From positions 1 to 64,000 of the forward strand of contig NZ_JAYGHH010000010.1 of the NCBI RefSeq assembly GCF_034931045.1: 64,000 nucleotides of DNA. Reading direction: 5' to 3'. The stretch comes from Nodularia sp034931045 (lineage in GTDB: Bacteria > Cyanobacteriota > Cyanobacteriia > Cyanobacteriales > Nostocaceae). The position numbers and the translations under genes are program-made. The notes under the pieces are model-generated. The model saw only the letters and a list, made by a program, of their open reading frames with translations. It did not search any database and had not been told where the DNA came from. Every line of letters begins with the position of its first letter. Position 1 is the first letter of the stretch. Positions 54,201 through 63,598 of this stretch are shown here, in pieces.

Positions 54201-55580
54201 ATGAAAAGTACCCAAGGCAAAATTAACGAGCTGCTCAGTGAATCAGGATGTGAACACAATCAGCACAAACAAGGAGAAAAGAAAAATAAATCTTGCACCC
54301 AACAAGCTCAACCAGGTGCTGCTCAAGGTGGTTGTGCTTTTGATGGTGCAATGATTGCTCTTGTACCTATTACTGATGCAGCTCATTTAGTCCACGGGCC
54401 GATCGCCTGTGCTGGTAATTCTTGGGGTAGTCGTGGTAGTCTCTCCTCTGGGCCTTTACTTTACAAGACGGGCTTTACTACTGATTTGAGTGAGAATGAT
54501 GTGATTTTCGGGGGTGAAAAAAAGCTCTATCAGGCAATTCTGCAACTTTGCGATCGCTACAAACCACCAGCCGTTTTCGTCTATGCTACCTGTGTAACAG
54601 CTCTGATTGGCGATGATATGGATGCTGTATGCAAGGCTGCAACTGAGAAAACTGGTACTCCTGTGATTCCTGTGATTGCTCCAGGCTTTATTGGTAGTAA
54701 AAATTTGGGGAACCGCTTTGGTGGTGAAGCTTTGCTGGAATATGTAGTTGGTACAGCAGAACCGGAAACAACTACGCCTTATGATATTAACTTGATAGGT
54801 GAATATAACATCGCCGGTGAAATGTGGGGAGTCACTCCACTGTTAGAAAAATTAGGCATTCGGGTTTTATCTAAAATTACGGGTGATGCTCGTTTCAATG
54901 ATATTCGTTATGCTCATCGTGCCAAGCTGAATGTGATGATCTGCTCACGGGCTTTGCTCAATATGGCGAGAAAAATGGAGGAACGCTACAACATTCCTTA
55001 CATTGAAGAGTCTTTCTATGGCATTGATGATATGAATCGTTGTCTACGAAATATTGCTGCTAAGTTGGGTGATGCGGATTTACAGGAACGCACAGAAAAG
55101 CTAATTGCTGAAGAAACTGCGGCTCTTGATTTGGCTTTGGCTCCCTATCGCGCTCGACTTAAAGGTAAGCGGGTTGTCTTGTATACCGGCGGTGTTAAGA
55201 GTTGGTCGATTATCTCGGCGGCTAAGGATTTAGGTATTGAAGTTGTTGCTACCAGTACGAGAAAAAGCACTGAGGAAGATAAAGCCCGGATTAAGAAATT
55301 GATTGGTAATGATGGGATCATGATGGAGAAGGGCAACGCTCAGGAGTTGTTACGGTTGGTGAAGGAAACTGGCGCTGATATGTTGATTGCTGGTGGTCGT
55401 AACCAATACACTGCTCTGAAGGCTCGAATTCCTTTTCTGGATATTAACCAAGAACGCCACCATCCTTATGCTGGTTATTCGGGGATGGTTGAGATGGCAC
55501 GAGAATTGTATGAGGCTCTTTATAGCCCTATTTGGGAGCAAATACGCAAGCCGGCTCCTTGGGAAGAGTTGGAGGGATGA
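54201..55580 (+). CDS. nifE: FeMo-cofactor scaffold protein NifE
   Basis: A 459-residue NifD-like scaffold on which FeMo-cofactor precursor matures. CAFDGAMIALVPITDAAHLVHGPIACAGNSWG, DVIFGGEKKL and CVTALIGDD are the family motifs. The ATG at 54201 (MKSTQGKINELL) was chosen; the frame is open upstream only through a GAAGAGA repeat (about 54168-54200) that also contains the purine-rich ribosome site. Confidence 0.95.
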   Translation: MKSTQGKINELLSESGCEHNQHKQGEKKNKSCTQQAQPGAAQGGCAFDGAMIALVPITDAAHLVHGPIACAGNSWGSRGSLSSGPLLYKTGFTTDLSENDVIFGGEKKLYQAILQLCDRYKPPAVFVYATCVTALIGDDMDAVCKAATEKTGTPVIPVIAPGFIGSKNLGNRFGGEALLEYVVGTAEPETTTPYDINLIGEYNIAGEMWGVTPLLEKLGIRVLSKITGDARFNDIRYAHRAKLNVMICSRALLNMARKMEERYNIPYIEESFYGIDDMNRCLRNIAAKLGDADLQERTEKLIAEETAALDLALAPYRARLKGKRVVLYTGGVKSWSIISAAKDLGIEVVATSTRKSTEEDKARIKKLIGNDGIMMEKGNAQELLRLVKETGADMLIAGGRNQYTALKARIPFLDINQERHHPYAGYSGMVEMARELYEALYSPIWEQIRKPAPWEELEG

Positions 55581-55720
55581 TTTGGCTGATTTTCTTGTGA
55601 AGACGCGATGAATCGATGAAGTTAGGGAAAAACGAACCACAGAGGCACAGAGTTCACAGAGGAATGAGGGTTTGAGAGGTTTTTGCGTAGATCCAATGAA
55701 TGCAATTTGGTATTAATATA

Positions 55721-57049
55721 ATGGCGATTGTTAATCTTCCCAATAAACCACTGACTGTTAATCCTCTGAAGCAAAGCCAGGCTTTGGGTGCATCTTTAGC
55801 TTTTTTGGGGTTGAAGGGGATGATTCCTCTATTCCACGGTTCCCAAGGTTGTACTGCTTTCGCTAAGGTTGTGCTTGTACGGCATTTTCGGGAAGCTATT
55901 CCCCTAGCCACTACAGCCATGACTGAGGTTTCTACTATTTTGGGTGGCGAAGAAAATGTGGAACAGGCAATTCTTACTTTAGTGGAAAAGGTGCAGCCGG
56001 AAATTATTGGTCTATGTAGTACGGGGCTGACGGAAACTAGAGGAGATGATCTGGAACGTTTTCTGAAGGATATCCGCGATCGCCATCCGGAATTAGATCA
56101 TTTACCGATTGTATTTGCTCCTACTCCAGATTTCAAGGGGGCGCTGCAAGATGGTTTTGCGGCGGCTGTGGAAAGTATCGTTAGGGAAATTCCTAAAGCT
56201 GGTGGAATTAGAACTGAACAGGTGACGATTTTGGCGGGTTCGTCTCTGACACCAGGGGATTTGCAGGAAATCAAGGAAATGGTGACTGCTTTTGGATTAG
56301 TGCCAATTATTGTCCCTGATCTTGGTGCTTCCCTCGATGGTCATTTAGAAGATGGTTATAGCGCAGTTACAGCCAGTGGCACAACTATAAAACAGCTACG
56401 AGACATAGGTAGCTCCGCCTTTACCATCGCTTTGGGCGAAAGTATGCGAGAAGCCGCCAAAATCCTGGAGGAGCGCTTTAATATCCCTTACGAGGTGTTT
56501 GGTGAACTGACTGGATTGGATGTTGTGGATGAGTTTCTGCAAGCATTGGCGATTCTGAGTAGTAATAGCGTCCCCGAAAAATACCGCCGTCAACGTCGCC
56601 AGCTACAAGATGCGATGCTAGATAGTCATTTTTACTTTGGTGCAAAGCGAGTGTCTTTGGCGTTGGAACCGGATTTACTTTGGTCAACGGTGAACTTTTT
56701 GCAATCGATGGGGACTCAAATTCATGCAGTGGTGACAACGACGCGATCGCCTCTGTTGGAAAAACTCCCGGTTAAAAGTGTCACTATCGGCGATTTAGAT
56801 GACTTTGAGCAACTAGCAGCTGGTTCTGATTTACTGATTGGTAATTCTAACGTAGGTGCGATCGCTAAACGGCTCTCAATGCCTTTTTATCGTTTGGGTA
56901 TTCCCATCTATGACCGTTTAGGTAATGGATACTTCACGAAAGTTGGATATCGAGGCACAATGGAGCTTTTATTTGGCATCGGTAATCTATTTTTAGAAGC
57001 CGAAGAAGAGAGAGTTAAACATTTATGGGAACTGGTATCTGAGGAATAA
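55721..57049 (+). CDS. nifN: FeMo-cofactor scaffold protein NifN
   Basis: A 442-residue NifK-like partner of NifE. It begins MAIVNLPNKPLTVNPLKQSQALGASLAFLGLKGMIPLFHGSQGC in outline, and has TAMTEVSTILGGEENVEQAI and CSTGLTETRGDD. An ATG at 55700 would add seven residues without family support. It lies 140 bases after nifE. Confidence 0.95.
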   Translation: MAIVNLPNKPLTVNPLKQSQALGASLAFLGLKGMIPLFHGSQGCTAFAKVVLVRHFREAIPLATTAMTEVSTILGGEENVEQAILTLVEKVQPEIIGLCSTGLTETRGDDLERFLKDIRDRHPELDHLPIVFAPTPDFKGALQDGFAAAVESIVREIPKAGGIRTEQVTILAGSSLTPGDLQEIKEMVTAFGLVPIIVPDLGASLDGHLEDGYSAVTASGTTIKQLRDIGSSAFTIALGESMREAAKILEERFNIPYEVFGELTGLDVVDEFLQALAILSSNSVPEKYRRQRRQLQDAMLDSHFYFGAKRVSLALEPDLLWSTVNFLQSMGTQIHAVVTTTRSPLLEKLPVKSVTIGDLDDFEQLAAGSDLLIGNSNVGAIAKRLSMPFYRLGIPIYDRLGNGYFTKVGYRGTMELLFGIGNLFLEAEEERVKHLWELVSEE

Positions 57050-57243
57050 GAATTTGTATCGCGCATCAGCGTTCGCACAGCGTACTGTCAACTCTAGTAC
57101 AAAGTGCGTTAGGCGCAAAGGTAAGAAGAAAAAAAGGTGATTTTGGCATTTTATATTCTAATTCACCAACGCTGTAGTTATTGATTCCTCAATACTCAAT
57201 ACCTCTAATATCCAATATCCGATCCTTAATTCAGGACAAGAGA

Positions 57244-57633
57244 ATGAAAATAGCCTTTACCACAAGTGACCGAATTCATATTAATGCTCACTTCGGATGG
57301 GCGAGAGAAATTGATGTTTATGAAATATCTGACGAGGGATATAAATTTCTCGAAACGCTAAAATTTGACGGTGACTTAAAAGAAGATGGTAACGAAGATA
57401 AAATCAATCCTAAACTTGATGCTTTGGTTGATTGTACCATCGTTTATGTGACAGCAATTGGCGGTAGCGCCGCAGCTCGGTTAATTAAAAAAGGCGTTAC
57501 CCCAGTCAAAGCTAAATCAGAGGAAGAAGAAATTAGCGAAGTCCTGAATAAACTTGTGCAAACTCTTAAAGGTAATCCTCCACCTTGGTTGCGTAAAGCT
57601 TTAAGACAAACTACTCCAAACTTTGCAGATTAA
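57244..57633 (+). CDS. nifX: Nitrogen fixation protein NifX
   Basis: A 129-residue NifX/NafY-type carrier of FeMo-cofactor precursors. MKIAFTTSDRIHINAHFGWAREIDVYEI and TAIGGSAAARLIKKGVTPVK are typical. AGGACAAGAG precedes the chosen ATG. The frame is open upstream to 57181 without family similarity. Confidence 0.95.
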   Translation: MKIAFTTSDRIHINAHFGWAREIDVYEISDEGYKFLETLKFDGDLKEDGNEDKINPKLDALVDCTIVYVTAIGGSAAARLIKKGVTPVKAKSEEEEISEVLNKLVQTLKGNPPPWLRKALRQTTPNFAD

Positions 57634-57653
57634 TTTTCAATTGAAGCAACGGT

Positions 57654-58130
57654 ATGAGTACAAACAATAATGTGAATGGAAGCACCGATACTGTAGTCTT
57701 GAATTCCCCTTTCCTCAAGACATTAGTTCAACAAATTCGGGGACAGGATACTTACGGAGTTTATCGTAATTGGTCAGATGAATTAATCCTCAAACCCTTC
57801 GTTGTTACTAAACAAAAGAAACGCGAAATTTCTCTTGAGGGTGAAGTTGACCCCATTACTCAAGCACGGATTATGGCATTTTTCAGGGCTGTAGCTGCTG
57901 CTATTGAACAGGAAACAGGTCTAATTTCTCAGGTAGTAATTGATTTGAGCCATGAAGGATTCGGTTGGGCGCTAGTTTTTTCTGGTCGTCTTTTGCTAAC
58001 TAAAAAAGCCTTGCGTGATGCTCATCGCTTTGGTTTTGATTCAATGGAAAAATTAGCAGAAGAAGGCGAAAACTACGTCAAAAAAGGTGTTGAACTAGGG
58101 AAAACATTCTCCGAAGTGGGCAACATTTGA
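57654..58130 (+). CDS. NifX-associated nitrogen fixation protein (DUF269)
   Basis: A 158-residue soluble protein: SPFLKTLVQQIRGQDTYGVYRNWSDELILKPFV, then GFGWALVFSGRLLLTKKALRDAHRFGF. DUF269 genes follow nifX in most diazotrophs. It begins 20 bases after the nifX stop. The exact role in cofactor assembly is not known. Confidence 0.92.
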   Translation: MSTNNNVNGSTDTVVLNSPFLKTLVQQIRGQDTYGVYRNWSDELILKPFVVTKQKKREISLEGEVDPITQARIMAFFRAVAAAIEQETGLISQVVIDLSHEGFGWALVFSGRLLLTKKALRDAHRFGFDSMEKLAEEGENYVKKGVELGKTFSEVGNI

Positions 58131-58430
58131 GACTACCTAAAAACTTAAACTAGGGACTTCAAAATAAAAATAGGACTTACGCAAAAACTCTCTCAAACCC
58201 TCTTGACTTAGTGTCCTTTGTGGTATGCGCTACGCGTTAAGCGGAAGCTATGCCGAAGGCTTTACGTTTTCTCATAATTTTTCGTAAGTCCTGAAAAAAA
58301 TCCGAAATCACCTAACAAAAAACTCTCAGACCCTCATGACTCTGTGTCCTCTGTGCCTTTGTGGTTAGTTTATTTCTGGGAAGTCCCTAATTTTAGTGTC
58401 CTTGTGCAAATTAATAATTAGGAGTAATAA
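58131..58430. other. Spacer with dispersed extragenic sequences
   Basis: 300 bp within the nif cluster. It includes CTGTGTCCTCTGTGCCTTTG (about 58341-58360), which recurs near 21117 and, inverted, near 55636. It also includes a direct repeat of ACTTACG/CGTAAGT type at about 58173 and 58283. No gene. Confidence 0.5.
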
Positions 58431-58649
58431 ATGGCGCAAGTGAGCGAAACAAGTATTGAAGAAATCAAAACCCAAATTAAGCGGCTGAATAGTAAAGCAG
58501 GTCAAATGAAAATGGATCTGCATGATTTAGCAGAAGGTCTGCCCACAGATTACAAAACTCTGATGGATGTAGCAGCTGCAACTTATAAAATCTATCAACA
58601 GCTAGATGACCTTAAGCAACAGCTAAAAGCAATGGAGAACGATCAATGA
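58431..58649 (+). CDS. DUF683 / CCE_0567-type small metalloprotein
   Basis: A 72-residue helical protein (EIKTQIKRLNSKAGQMKMDLHDLAEGLPTDY...IYQQLDDLKQQL). Members of this family form a helical hairpin that binds metal and always lie near nifX and nifW. It overlaps nifW by four bases (ATGA), so translation is probably coupled. Confidence 0.92.
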   Translation: MAQVSETSIEEIKTQIKRLNSKAGQMKMDLHDLAEGLPTDYKTLMDVAAATYKIYQQLDDLKQQLKAMENDQ

Positions 58650-58963
58650 CCGGAACTATGAATGAATTCAAGAAGCTTGTAGATGCAGAGGAATTTTTTC
58701 AGTTCTTCAATCTGCCCTACAACAAAGAAAATGTGAATGTCAATCGTCTGCATATTTTGAAGAAATTTTCGCAATTCATGGCAGAAGTTGATGATAATTC
58801 TCATGGTTTGACTTCAGCAGAAATACTTGCTCAATATTCCTTAGCTTTGCAAAAAGCTCATGATCTTTTCTTAGAATCAACAGCTTACGAAGAAAAGCTA
58901 TTCAAAGTGTTTAATGATAAGCCGAAGAATGTAGTTACGCTGACAGAAATCACTTCTGATTAG
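58646..58963 (+). CDS. nifW: Nitrogenase-stabilising protein NifW
   Basis: A 105-residue protein with the NifW pattern: FKKLVDAEEFFQFFNLPYN, VNRLHILKKFSQFMAEVD. NifW binds the MoFe protein and protects it from oxygen damage or helps its maturation. It is followed ten bases later by hesA. Confidence 0.95.
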   Translation: MTGTMNEFKKLVDAEEFFQFFNLPYNKENVNVNRLHILKKFSQFMAEVDDNSHGLTSAEILAQYSLALQKAHDLFLESTAYEEKLFKVFNDKPKNVVTLTEITSD

Positions 58964-58973
58964 GAGGTAAAAA

Positions 58974-59774
58974 GTGATCAACCTAACGCCTACCGAATTA
59001 GAACGCTATAGTCGCCAAATGATGCTCCCAAATTTTGGCGAACTAGCTCAAAAACGCCTGAAGTCAGCGACAGTTTTAGTTACAGGTGTGGGGGGATTAG
59101 GCGGTACGGCGGCGCTTTACTTAGCAGTAGCGGGCGTTGGGCGACTAATCCTAGTCCGGGGTGGTGATTTGCGATTGGATGACATGAACCGTCAGATTTT
59201 AATGACGGATGATTGGGTCGGTAAACCCAGGGTTTTCAAAGCTAAAGAAACTCTGGAGGCGATCAATCCTGATATCCAGGTGGAAGTAGTTCATGATTAT
59301 GTGACTGCGGAAAATGTAGACTCCTTAGTACAATCGGCTGATATGGCGCTGGATTGCGCCCATAATTTTACGGAACGCGACTTGCTGAATGCAGCTTGTG
59401 TACGTTGGCGTAAACCGATGGTGGAGGCTGCTATGGACGGGATGGAGGCTTACCTGACTACAATTATTCCTGGTGTGACTCCTTGTTTATCCTGTCTGTT
59501 TCCAGAAAAACCTGATTGGGATAGACGTGCTTTTTCTGTTCTGGGCGCTGTTTCTGGGACACTTGCTTGTCTGACAGCGTTAGAGGCGATTAAGCTGATC
59601 ACTGGATTCAGTCAACCTCTGTTATCGCAGTTACTGACAATTGACTTAAATCGGATGGAATTTGCCAAGCGTCGTTCTCAACGCGATCGCGCTTGTCCCG
59701 TATGTGGTAATACTGCACCCTGGAGATACGGACAACCCCCATCAATGGAACCTACAAGTAATTGTACAAAGTAG
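58974..59774 (+). CDS. hesA: HesA, ThiF/MoeB-like E1 family protein
   Basis: A 266-residue protein with GTG start and a strong AGGAGGT site eight bases before it. The nucleotide motif GVGGLGGTAALYLA (about 38-51) and RYSRQMMLPNFGE are typical of the ThiF/E1 group. Two CxxC pairs (PCLSCLF, CPVCGN) would hold zinc. In Anabaena hesA and hesB are expressed in heterocysts; a role in molybdenum or sulfur handling is proposed, not shown. Confidence 0.93.
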   Translation: MINLTPTELERYSRQMMLPNFGELAQKRLKSATVLVTGVGGLGGTAALYLAVAGVGRLILVRGGDLRLDDMNRQILMTDDWVGKPRVFKAKETLEAINPDIQVEVVHDYVTAENVDSLVQSADMALDCAHNFTERDLLNAACVRWRKPMVEAAMDGMEAYLTTIIPGVTPCLSCLFPEKPDWDRRAFSVLGAVSGTLACLTALEAIKLITGFSQPLLSQLLTIDLNRMEFAKRRSQRDRACPVCGNTAPWRYGQPPSMEPTSNCTK

Positions 59775-59838
59775 TCATTGGTCATTTGACACCTGACACC
59801 TGACACCACAACTTCATCGCTACACATCAGGAGACGTA

Positions 59839-60213
59839 ATGGCTGTTAGCTTAACAGAAAAAGCAGAGTTCCGTCTGCGGGCATTTTTAAGAGGTTCAGC
59901 TTCTGATAATAATGACGCTCAAAAAGGCATCCGTGTATCTGTAAAAGATGGTGGTTGCAGTGGCTATGAATATGGAATTGATGTCACCAGCAAACCACAA
60001 CCAGATGACTTGGTAATTCAGCAAGGTAATGTGTTGATTTACGTTGATGCTAAAAGTGCGCCTTTATTAGACGGGGTTGTAATCGACTTTGTAGAAGGGG
60101 TAATGGAAAGTGGCTTTAAGTTCACTAACCCTAATGCAAGTGATACCTGCGGTTGCGGAAAATCATTCAAAACAGATGATGGTACTCCTACGGGTGTACC
60201 TTGCAGCCAGTAG
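59839..60213 (+). CDS. hesB: HesB, A-type Fe-S carrier
   Basis: A 124-residue IscA/HesB-type protein. The three cluster cysteines are in GGCSGYEYG and DTCGCGKSF. It would carry Fe-S clusters to nitrogenase proteins. The last 12 residues extend beyond the usual IscA end. AGGAG lies ten bases before the ATG. Confidence 0.95.
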   Translation: MAVSLTEKAEFRLRAFLRGSASDNNDAQKGIRVSVKDGGCSGYEYGIDVTSKPQPDDLVIQQGNVLIYVDAKSAPLLDGVVIDFVEGVMESGFKFTNPNASDTCGCGKSFKTDDGTPTGVPCSQ

Positions 60214-60576
60214 TGTTGTGAATTCGTAATGCGTAATGCGTAATTCGTAATGCGTAATTCGTAATGCGTAATGCGTAATGCGTAATGCGTAATTCGTAAT
60301 TCGTAATTCGTAATTCGTAATAAAGCCTTCAAAGCTGACCGTAAAAATGATGGACACTTGCTAATTTACGGGTTTTGAAAAAATTGCAAGTTGGTGATGC
60401 CGATACTACTTGCGATTCCTGCATAGCGCTGCGCTATTGCTATCAGCCGGAGGAACCCCATCAATGCAGTGTCCTCTTCCGCGCTGTTTTTGGAAGTTTG
60501 GAGTTGACTAGGTAACAAAGACTGACAAACTTCGCTAAATCAATCTCATTGTATAACTTTTGAGGAGAATCGGAAA
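60214..60576. other. Spacer between hesB and fdxH
   Basis: 363 bp with a 14-copy heptamer array at 60223-60320 and then the leader of fdxH. Minus-strand frames through the array are repeat translation. No clear promoter boxes were recognised upstream of fdxH. Confidence 0.6.
60223..60320. repeat. Heptamer array, 14 copies of T(T/G)CGTAA
   Basis: TTCGTAA and TGCGTAA units alternate through 98 bp without interruption, beginning ten bases after the hesB stop codon. It is another short tandem repeat inside the nif cluster. Confidence 0.95.
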
Positions 60577-60876
60577 ATGGCCAGCTATCAAGTTAGATTA
60601 ATCAACAAAAAGCAAGAACTAGACTCTACAATTGAAGTTGATGAAGAAACTACCATTTTAGAAGCAGCAGAAGAAAATGGTATTGAATTGCCTTTCTCTT
60701 GTCACTCAGGTTCTTGCTCTAGTTGTGTGGGAAAAGTTGTTGAAGGTGAAGTTGATCAATCTGATCAAATCTTTTTAGATGATGAACAAATGTCTAAAGG
60801 ATTCGCTCTACTTTGCGTTACTTATCCCCGTTCTAATTGCACAATTAAGACTCACCAAGAACCATATCTTGTGTAA
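60577..60876 (+). CDS. fdxH: Heterocyst [2Fe-2S] ferredoxin FdxH
   Basis: A 99-residue plant-type ferredoxin, the electron donor to NifH in heterocysts. Cluster ligands are Cys42, Cys47, Cys50 (SCHSGSCSSC) and Cys80 (LLCVTYP). The lysine-rich N-terminal region (INKKQEL) is typical of FdxH rather than the photosynthetic PetF. GAGGAG precedes the ATG. It is the last gene of the cluster, followed by a terminator. Confidence 0.95.
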   Translation: MASYQVRLINKKQELDSTIEVDEETTILEAAEENGIELPFSCHSGSCSSCVGKVVEGEVDQSDQIFLDDEQMSKGFALLCVTYPRSNCTIKTHQEPYLV

Positions 60877-60905
60877 AGTATTGCTTTGAATTCTCAGAAA
60901 GTTTA

Positions 60906-60941
60906 GATCCCCGAATTCTTTGATAAGTCGGGGATCTTTTT
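60906..60941 (+). terminator. Intrinsic terminator after fdxH
   Basis: GATCCCCGA pairs with TCGGGGATC around a 13-base loop and is followed by TTTTT. It lies 30 bases after the fdxH stop and before the convergent channel gene, so it closes the nif cluster. Confidence 0.9.
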
Positions 60942-60953
60942 CATTTGTAATTG

Positions 60954-62135
60954 CTATATTGTAGAATTTTTAGTATCTTCTGATGTATAACTGAGCCAGC
61001 GAGAGGCGATGTTTTGTAAAGATCCATTTTCAGACATTAATCTTAATTCAATATTAAGGTTTTTTGTTAAAGGACTATCGATGGGTAAGACAAATCCATA
61101 AAGCTCAGATCCTAGAGACAAGTTAGTTAATTTGAGGTTTAAGTCGGGATTTTGCATGAGGTAGTATGCCATAGCGGGACGGTCGAATACTACGGCATCT
61201 ACTTGTTCAGCAGATAATAGCTGTACTGCATCTGCTAGGGTGGCGACTTCTTGAACTCGATTACTATATTTCTGCACAACCTCAGCACTAGATGAGCCTC
61301 TGACAGTTGTTAATCTAGTATCTTTTAGGCTGGAGGTGCTGGTAAATCTCTCGGTAGAACCACCAGATAAAGCGATGGTGATAGCAGAAGCAAGTCCGGC
61401 TGTTAAGGAAGAAACTGTCACTAAAGCCAATATCATCCAAGTCCCAGCGATGAAACGACCGAGACGAGTCACAGGTGCGCGATCGCCATATCCCACCGTA
61501 GTTAATGTTACCAGTGCAAACCACATCCCGTTACCCACTCCCTGAAGATAATTTTTCGGGAATTGTTCACTATTTTTATTTCGTTCCGCCAACCAAACCA
61601 AATTTCCGACAACGAACATTAGAATAACTAATACGCCCATTGAGGTTAAAACCGCAGTTTCAAAAAAGGGTTTAACCCGACTCCAAACACTAGGATCATC
61701 TGCTGCTGTTAAAACGGCAATCTCTGTAGAAAAATAAGGTTGGGTAAAATCAACTTTTTGCAAGCGTTGGGCTGTAATTGTGATGGGGCCAATCAACAAA
61801 TCTAATTCTCCCTGGTTTACCACTTCTAAAGCATTAGCAACGCTAGATTGAGGGATTAATTCATACTCTATATTTTGAGAACGAGCCACTTCTTTCCATA
61901 CTTCAACACTAATACCGGAAGTGTTTTCATCTGTGCGAACTACAAAAGGCGCAGATCCAGCTATTCCTACTCGCAAAGGCGCGGCTGAAGCTAAAGTAGG
62001 AACAGAAATCACTAAAGCTACGGCTACCCCAGTTAAGCAATTATGGTTGACTGCAAAACCTTGGCGGATCTGCAATACAGATGCAGAAAAAATGCTCTGT
62101 ATTTGTTGTGAATATGGGAAGTTGCGGAAATTCAT
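60954..62135 (-). CDS. Ionotropic-glutamate-receptor-like potassium channel
   Basis: A 393-residue membrane protein similar in layout to cyanobacterial GluR0. An N-terminal signal segment (about 30-52) and a first half of a periplasmic binding domain (PLRVGIAGSAPFVVRT...) come first. The pore follows: helix at about 160-182, then TLTTVGYGD selectivity filter, then a second helix. The second half of the binding domain is at the C-terminus (LKDTRLTTVRGSSSAEVVQKY). It would open on binding an amino acid in the periplasm. The ligand is unknown. Confidence 0.87.
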   Translation of the reverse strand: MNFRNFPYSQQIQSIFSASVLQIRQGFAVNHNCLTGVAVALVISVPTLASAAPLRVGIAGSAPFVVRTDENTSGISVEVWKEVARSQNIEYELIPQSSVANALEVVNQGELDLLIGPITITAQRLQKVDFTQPYFSTEIAVLTAADDPSVWSRVKPFFETAVLTSMGVLVILMFVVGNLVWLAERNKNSEQFPKNYLQGVGNGMWFALVTLTTVGYGDRAPVTRLGRFIAGTWMILALVTVSSLTAGLASAITIALSGGSTERFTSTSSLKDTRLTTVRGSSSAEVVQKYSNRVQEVATLADAVQLLSAEQVDAVVFDRPAMAYYLMQNPDLNLKLTNLSLGSELYGFVLPIDSPLTKNLNIELRLMSENGSLQNIASRWLSYTSEDTKNSTI

Positions 62136-62178
62136 GAGTTATTGACTCCTGACTTATTTCTCAAACCGGTTATATTCT

Positions 62179-63033
62179 TTATGTTGATAACTGCCAAAGT
62201 TGAATTTGATAACAAAGATGGTTGTCAAAAATTTGTCGTGCTGCTAAACCCTCAGCAATTGGCTTTTCTAGCCAACGTTTAAAAGCCCAACTTCCTATAC
62301 TATGTACAGGTGGAACTGCTATTTTGACAACATCAGCAATATATTTAAATGTAGTTAATCCAAAAGTCCGAAAATTAGTGAGACACAAATCAATAGTTGG
62401 TGCAATTGATTGAGAAATATCTTCAGATGTGATCAATTTAAATCCAGCCTTCTCTAAAGCTGCATGGAGTTCATTAGCAATATGACAGTTAGAAAAAATT
62501 CCTGCTTTGTATTCGGCATCAAAGCGCATCATATCTGCTATGAGTAAGTAACTACCACTATTGAGTAAACGCGCTGCACCTTGAGCTAAATCTTCTACAG
62601 ACATATATTGGCTACTTTCACTGAACAACACTAAATCATAAGAATGTGAAGACTGAAAATTTTCAAATGTTGTTAAGTAAAAAGGTATTTTACCATTAGT
62701 ATTTTGAATAAACTTCTCTTTTTGGATAGTATCGGGTGCTAACCCTTCAACACTAAATCCACGTTCACAAAGGGATTTTGCATTACCACCAATACCACAG
62801 CCTACATCCAGCACGGTTTTGATTCCTTCTGGGATAAAACTAAAAAGTTTGGTTGCGTAGGCTGCTTGTGCTGCACGCAGGTGAGTTAAAGTTAATTCTT
62901 CACCCATTGTTGGTATGATTTCCCAATAGCCGTAATGTAGATAGGAAGAACCGGTGAGTCCCATATAGTAATCTATGGCTGCATTTTGATAGCGTGTGGC
63001 TTTGGAGATATTTATTGATTTTGATTTTTGCAT
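62179..63033 (-). CDS. Class I SAM-dependent methyltransferase
   Basis: A 284-residue methyltransferase. VLDVGCGIGGNAKSLCERGFSVEGLAP is the SAM-binding motif (about 72-98), with YDLVLFSESSQYM as post-motif. The N-terminal YYMGLTGSSYLHYGYWE resembles small-molecule and glycine/sarcosine-type methyltransferases. The substrate is unknown. It lies 136 bases past the DUF1636 gene on the same strand, so it may be part of the same riboswitch-controlled transcript. Confidence 0.83.
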   Translation of the reverse strand: MQKSKSINISKATRYQNAAIDYYMGLTGSSYLHYGYWEIIPTMGEELTLTHLRAAQAAYATKLFSFIPEGIKTVLDVGCGIGGNAKSLCERGFSVEGLAPDTIQKEKFIQNTNGKIPFYLTTFENFQSSHSYDLVLFSESSQYMSVEDLAQGAARLLNSGSYLLIADMMRFDAEYKAGIFSNCHIANELHAALEKAGFKLITSEDISQSIAPTIDLCLTNFRTFGLTTFKYIADVVKIAVPPVHSIGSWAFKRWLEKPIAEGLAARQIFDNHLCYQIQLWQLST

Positions 63034-63169
63034 TTAGGGTTAAAGTCAGCTTGGCGAAGGTATTGGTATTTAATCACATTATTCAGATCAAATACCAAAT
63101 TTCGCTGGCTGTCTCACGCATTAGGCGCACCGGAGGCGATCGCCTAAATACGGTTAATGTCTGATACTG

Positions 63170-63598
63170 TTAATTACAAACTTCCATTTCAGTGGATTTT
63201 ATCTGTGGGGGTGCTGGTACTGCGGGAATACGTGCCAAGATTCCTTTTTTGAGTGGTTCTGGACGTTCACTCCACGGTAATAAACCTTCTGGATGGGCGT
63301 AATATTTACCTGCACACTGGAATACACCAGCAATTTCTGTGGATGATAAATCAGCAGTAATATCACCAAATAGATATGTAGATTTATTATATGCAGCAAA
63401 GGATACCACACAAGCGCGATCGCAAGCGCTCATACAGTTCACTGGCTGAATCATAAACTCTGTGTTCAATTCCCAATGGGGATAATGTGCTTGCAACTGT
63501 TTTAGCAATTTTTCTCCGCCACTCTCACCCACACGCTTACCACCTTCCCACTTACTGGCACAAGTGGTACAAACAAATATTGTATGTTGTGCTTTCAT
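63170..63598 (-). CDS. DUF1636 family metal-binding protein
   Basis: A 142-residue protein with thioredoxin-like ferredoxin spacing: FVCTTCASKWE (Cys10, Cys13 region) and PVNCMSACDRACVVSF, about five cysteines in total. DUF1636 proteins are annotated as predicted metal-binding and often sit under cobalamin riboswitches, as here. A role in cobalt or B12 metabolism is therefore likely but unproven. Confidence 0.85.
   Translation of the reverse strand: MKAQHTIFVCTTCASKWEGGKRVGESGGEKLLKQLQAHYPHWELNTEFMIQPVNCMSACDRACVVSFAAYNKSTYLFGDITADLSSTEIAGVFQCAGKYYAHPEGLLPWSERPEPLKKGILARIPAVPAPPQIKSTEMEVCN

Noticed and set aside
60039..60357. Minus-strand frames after hesB (LRITNYE repeats)
   Set aside because: They are translation of the T(T/G)CGTAA heptamer array.
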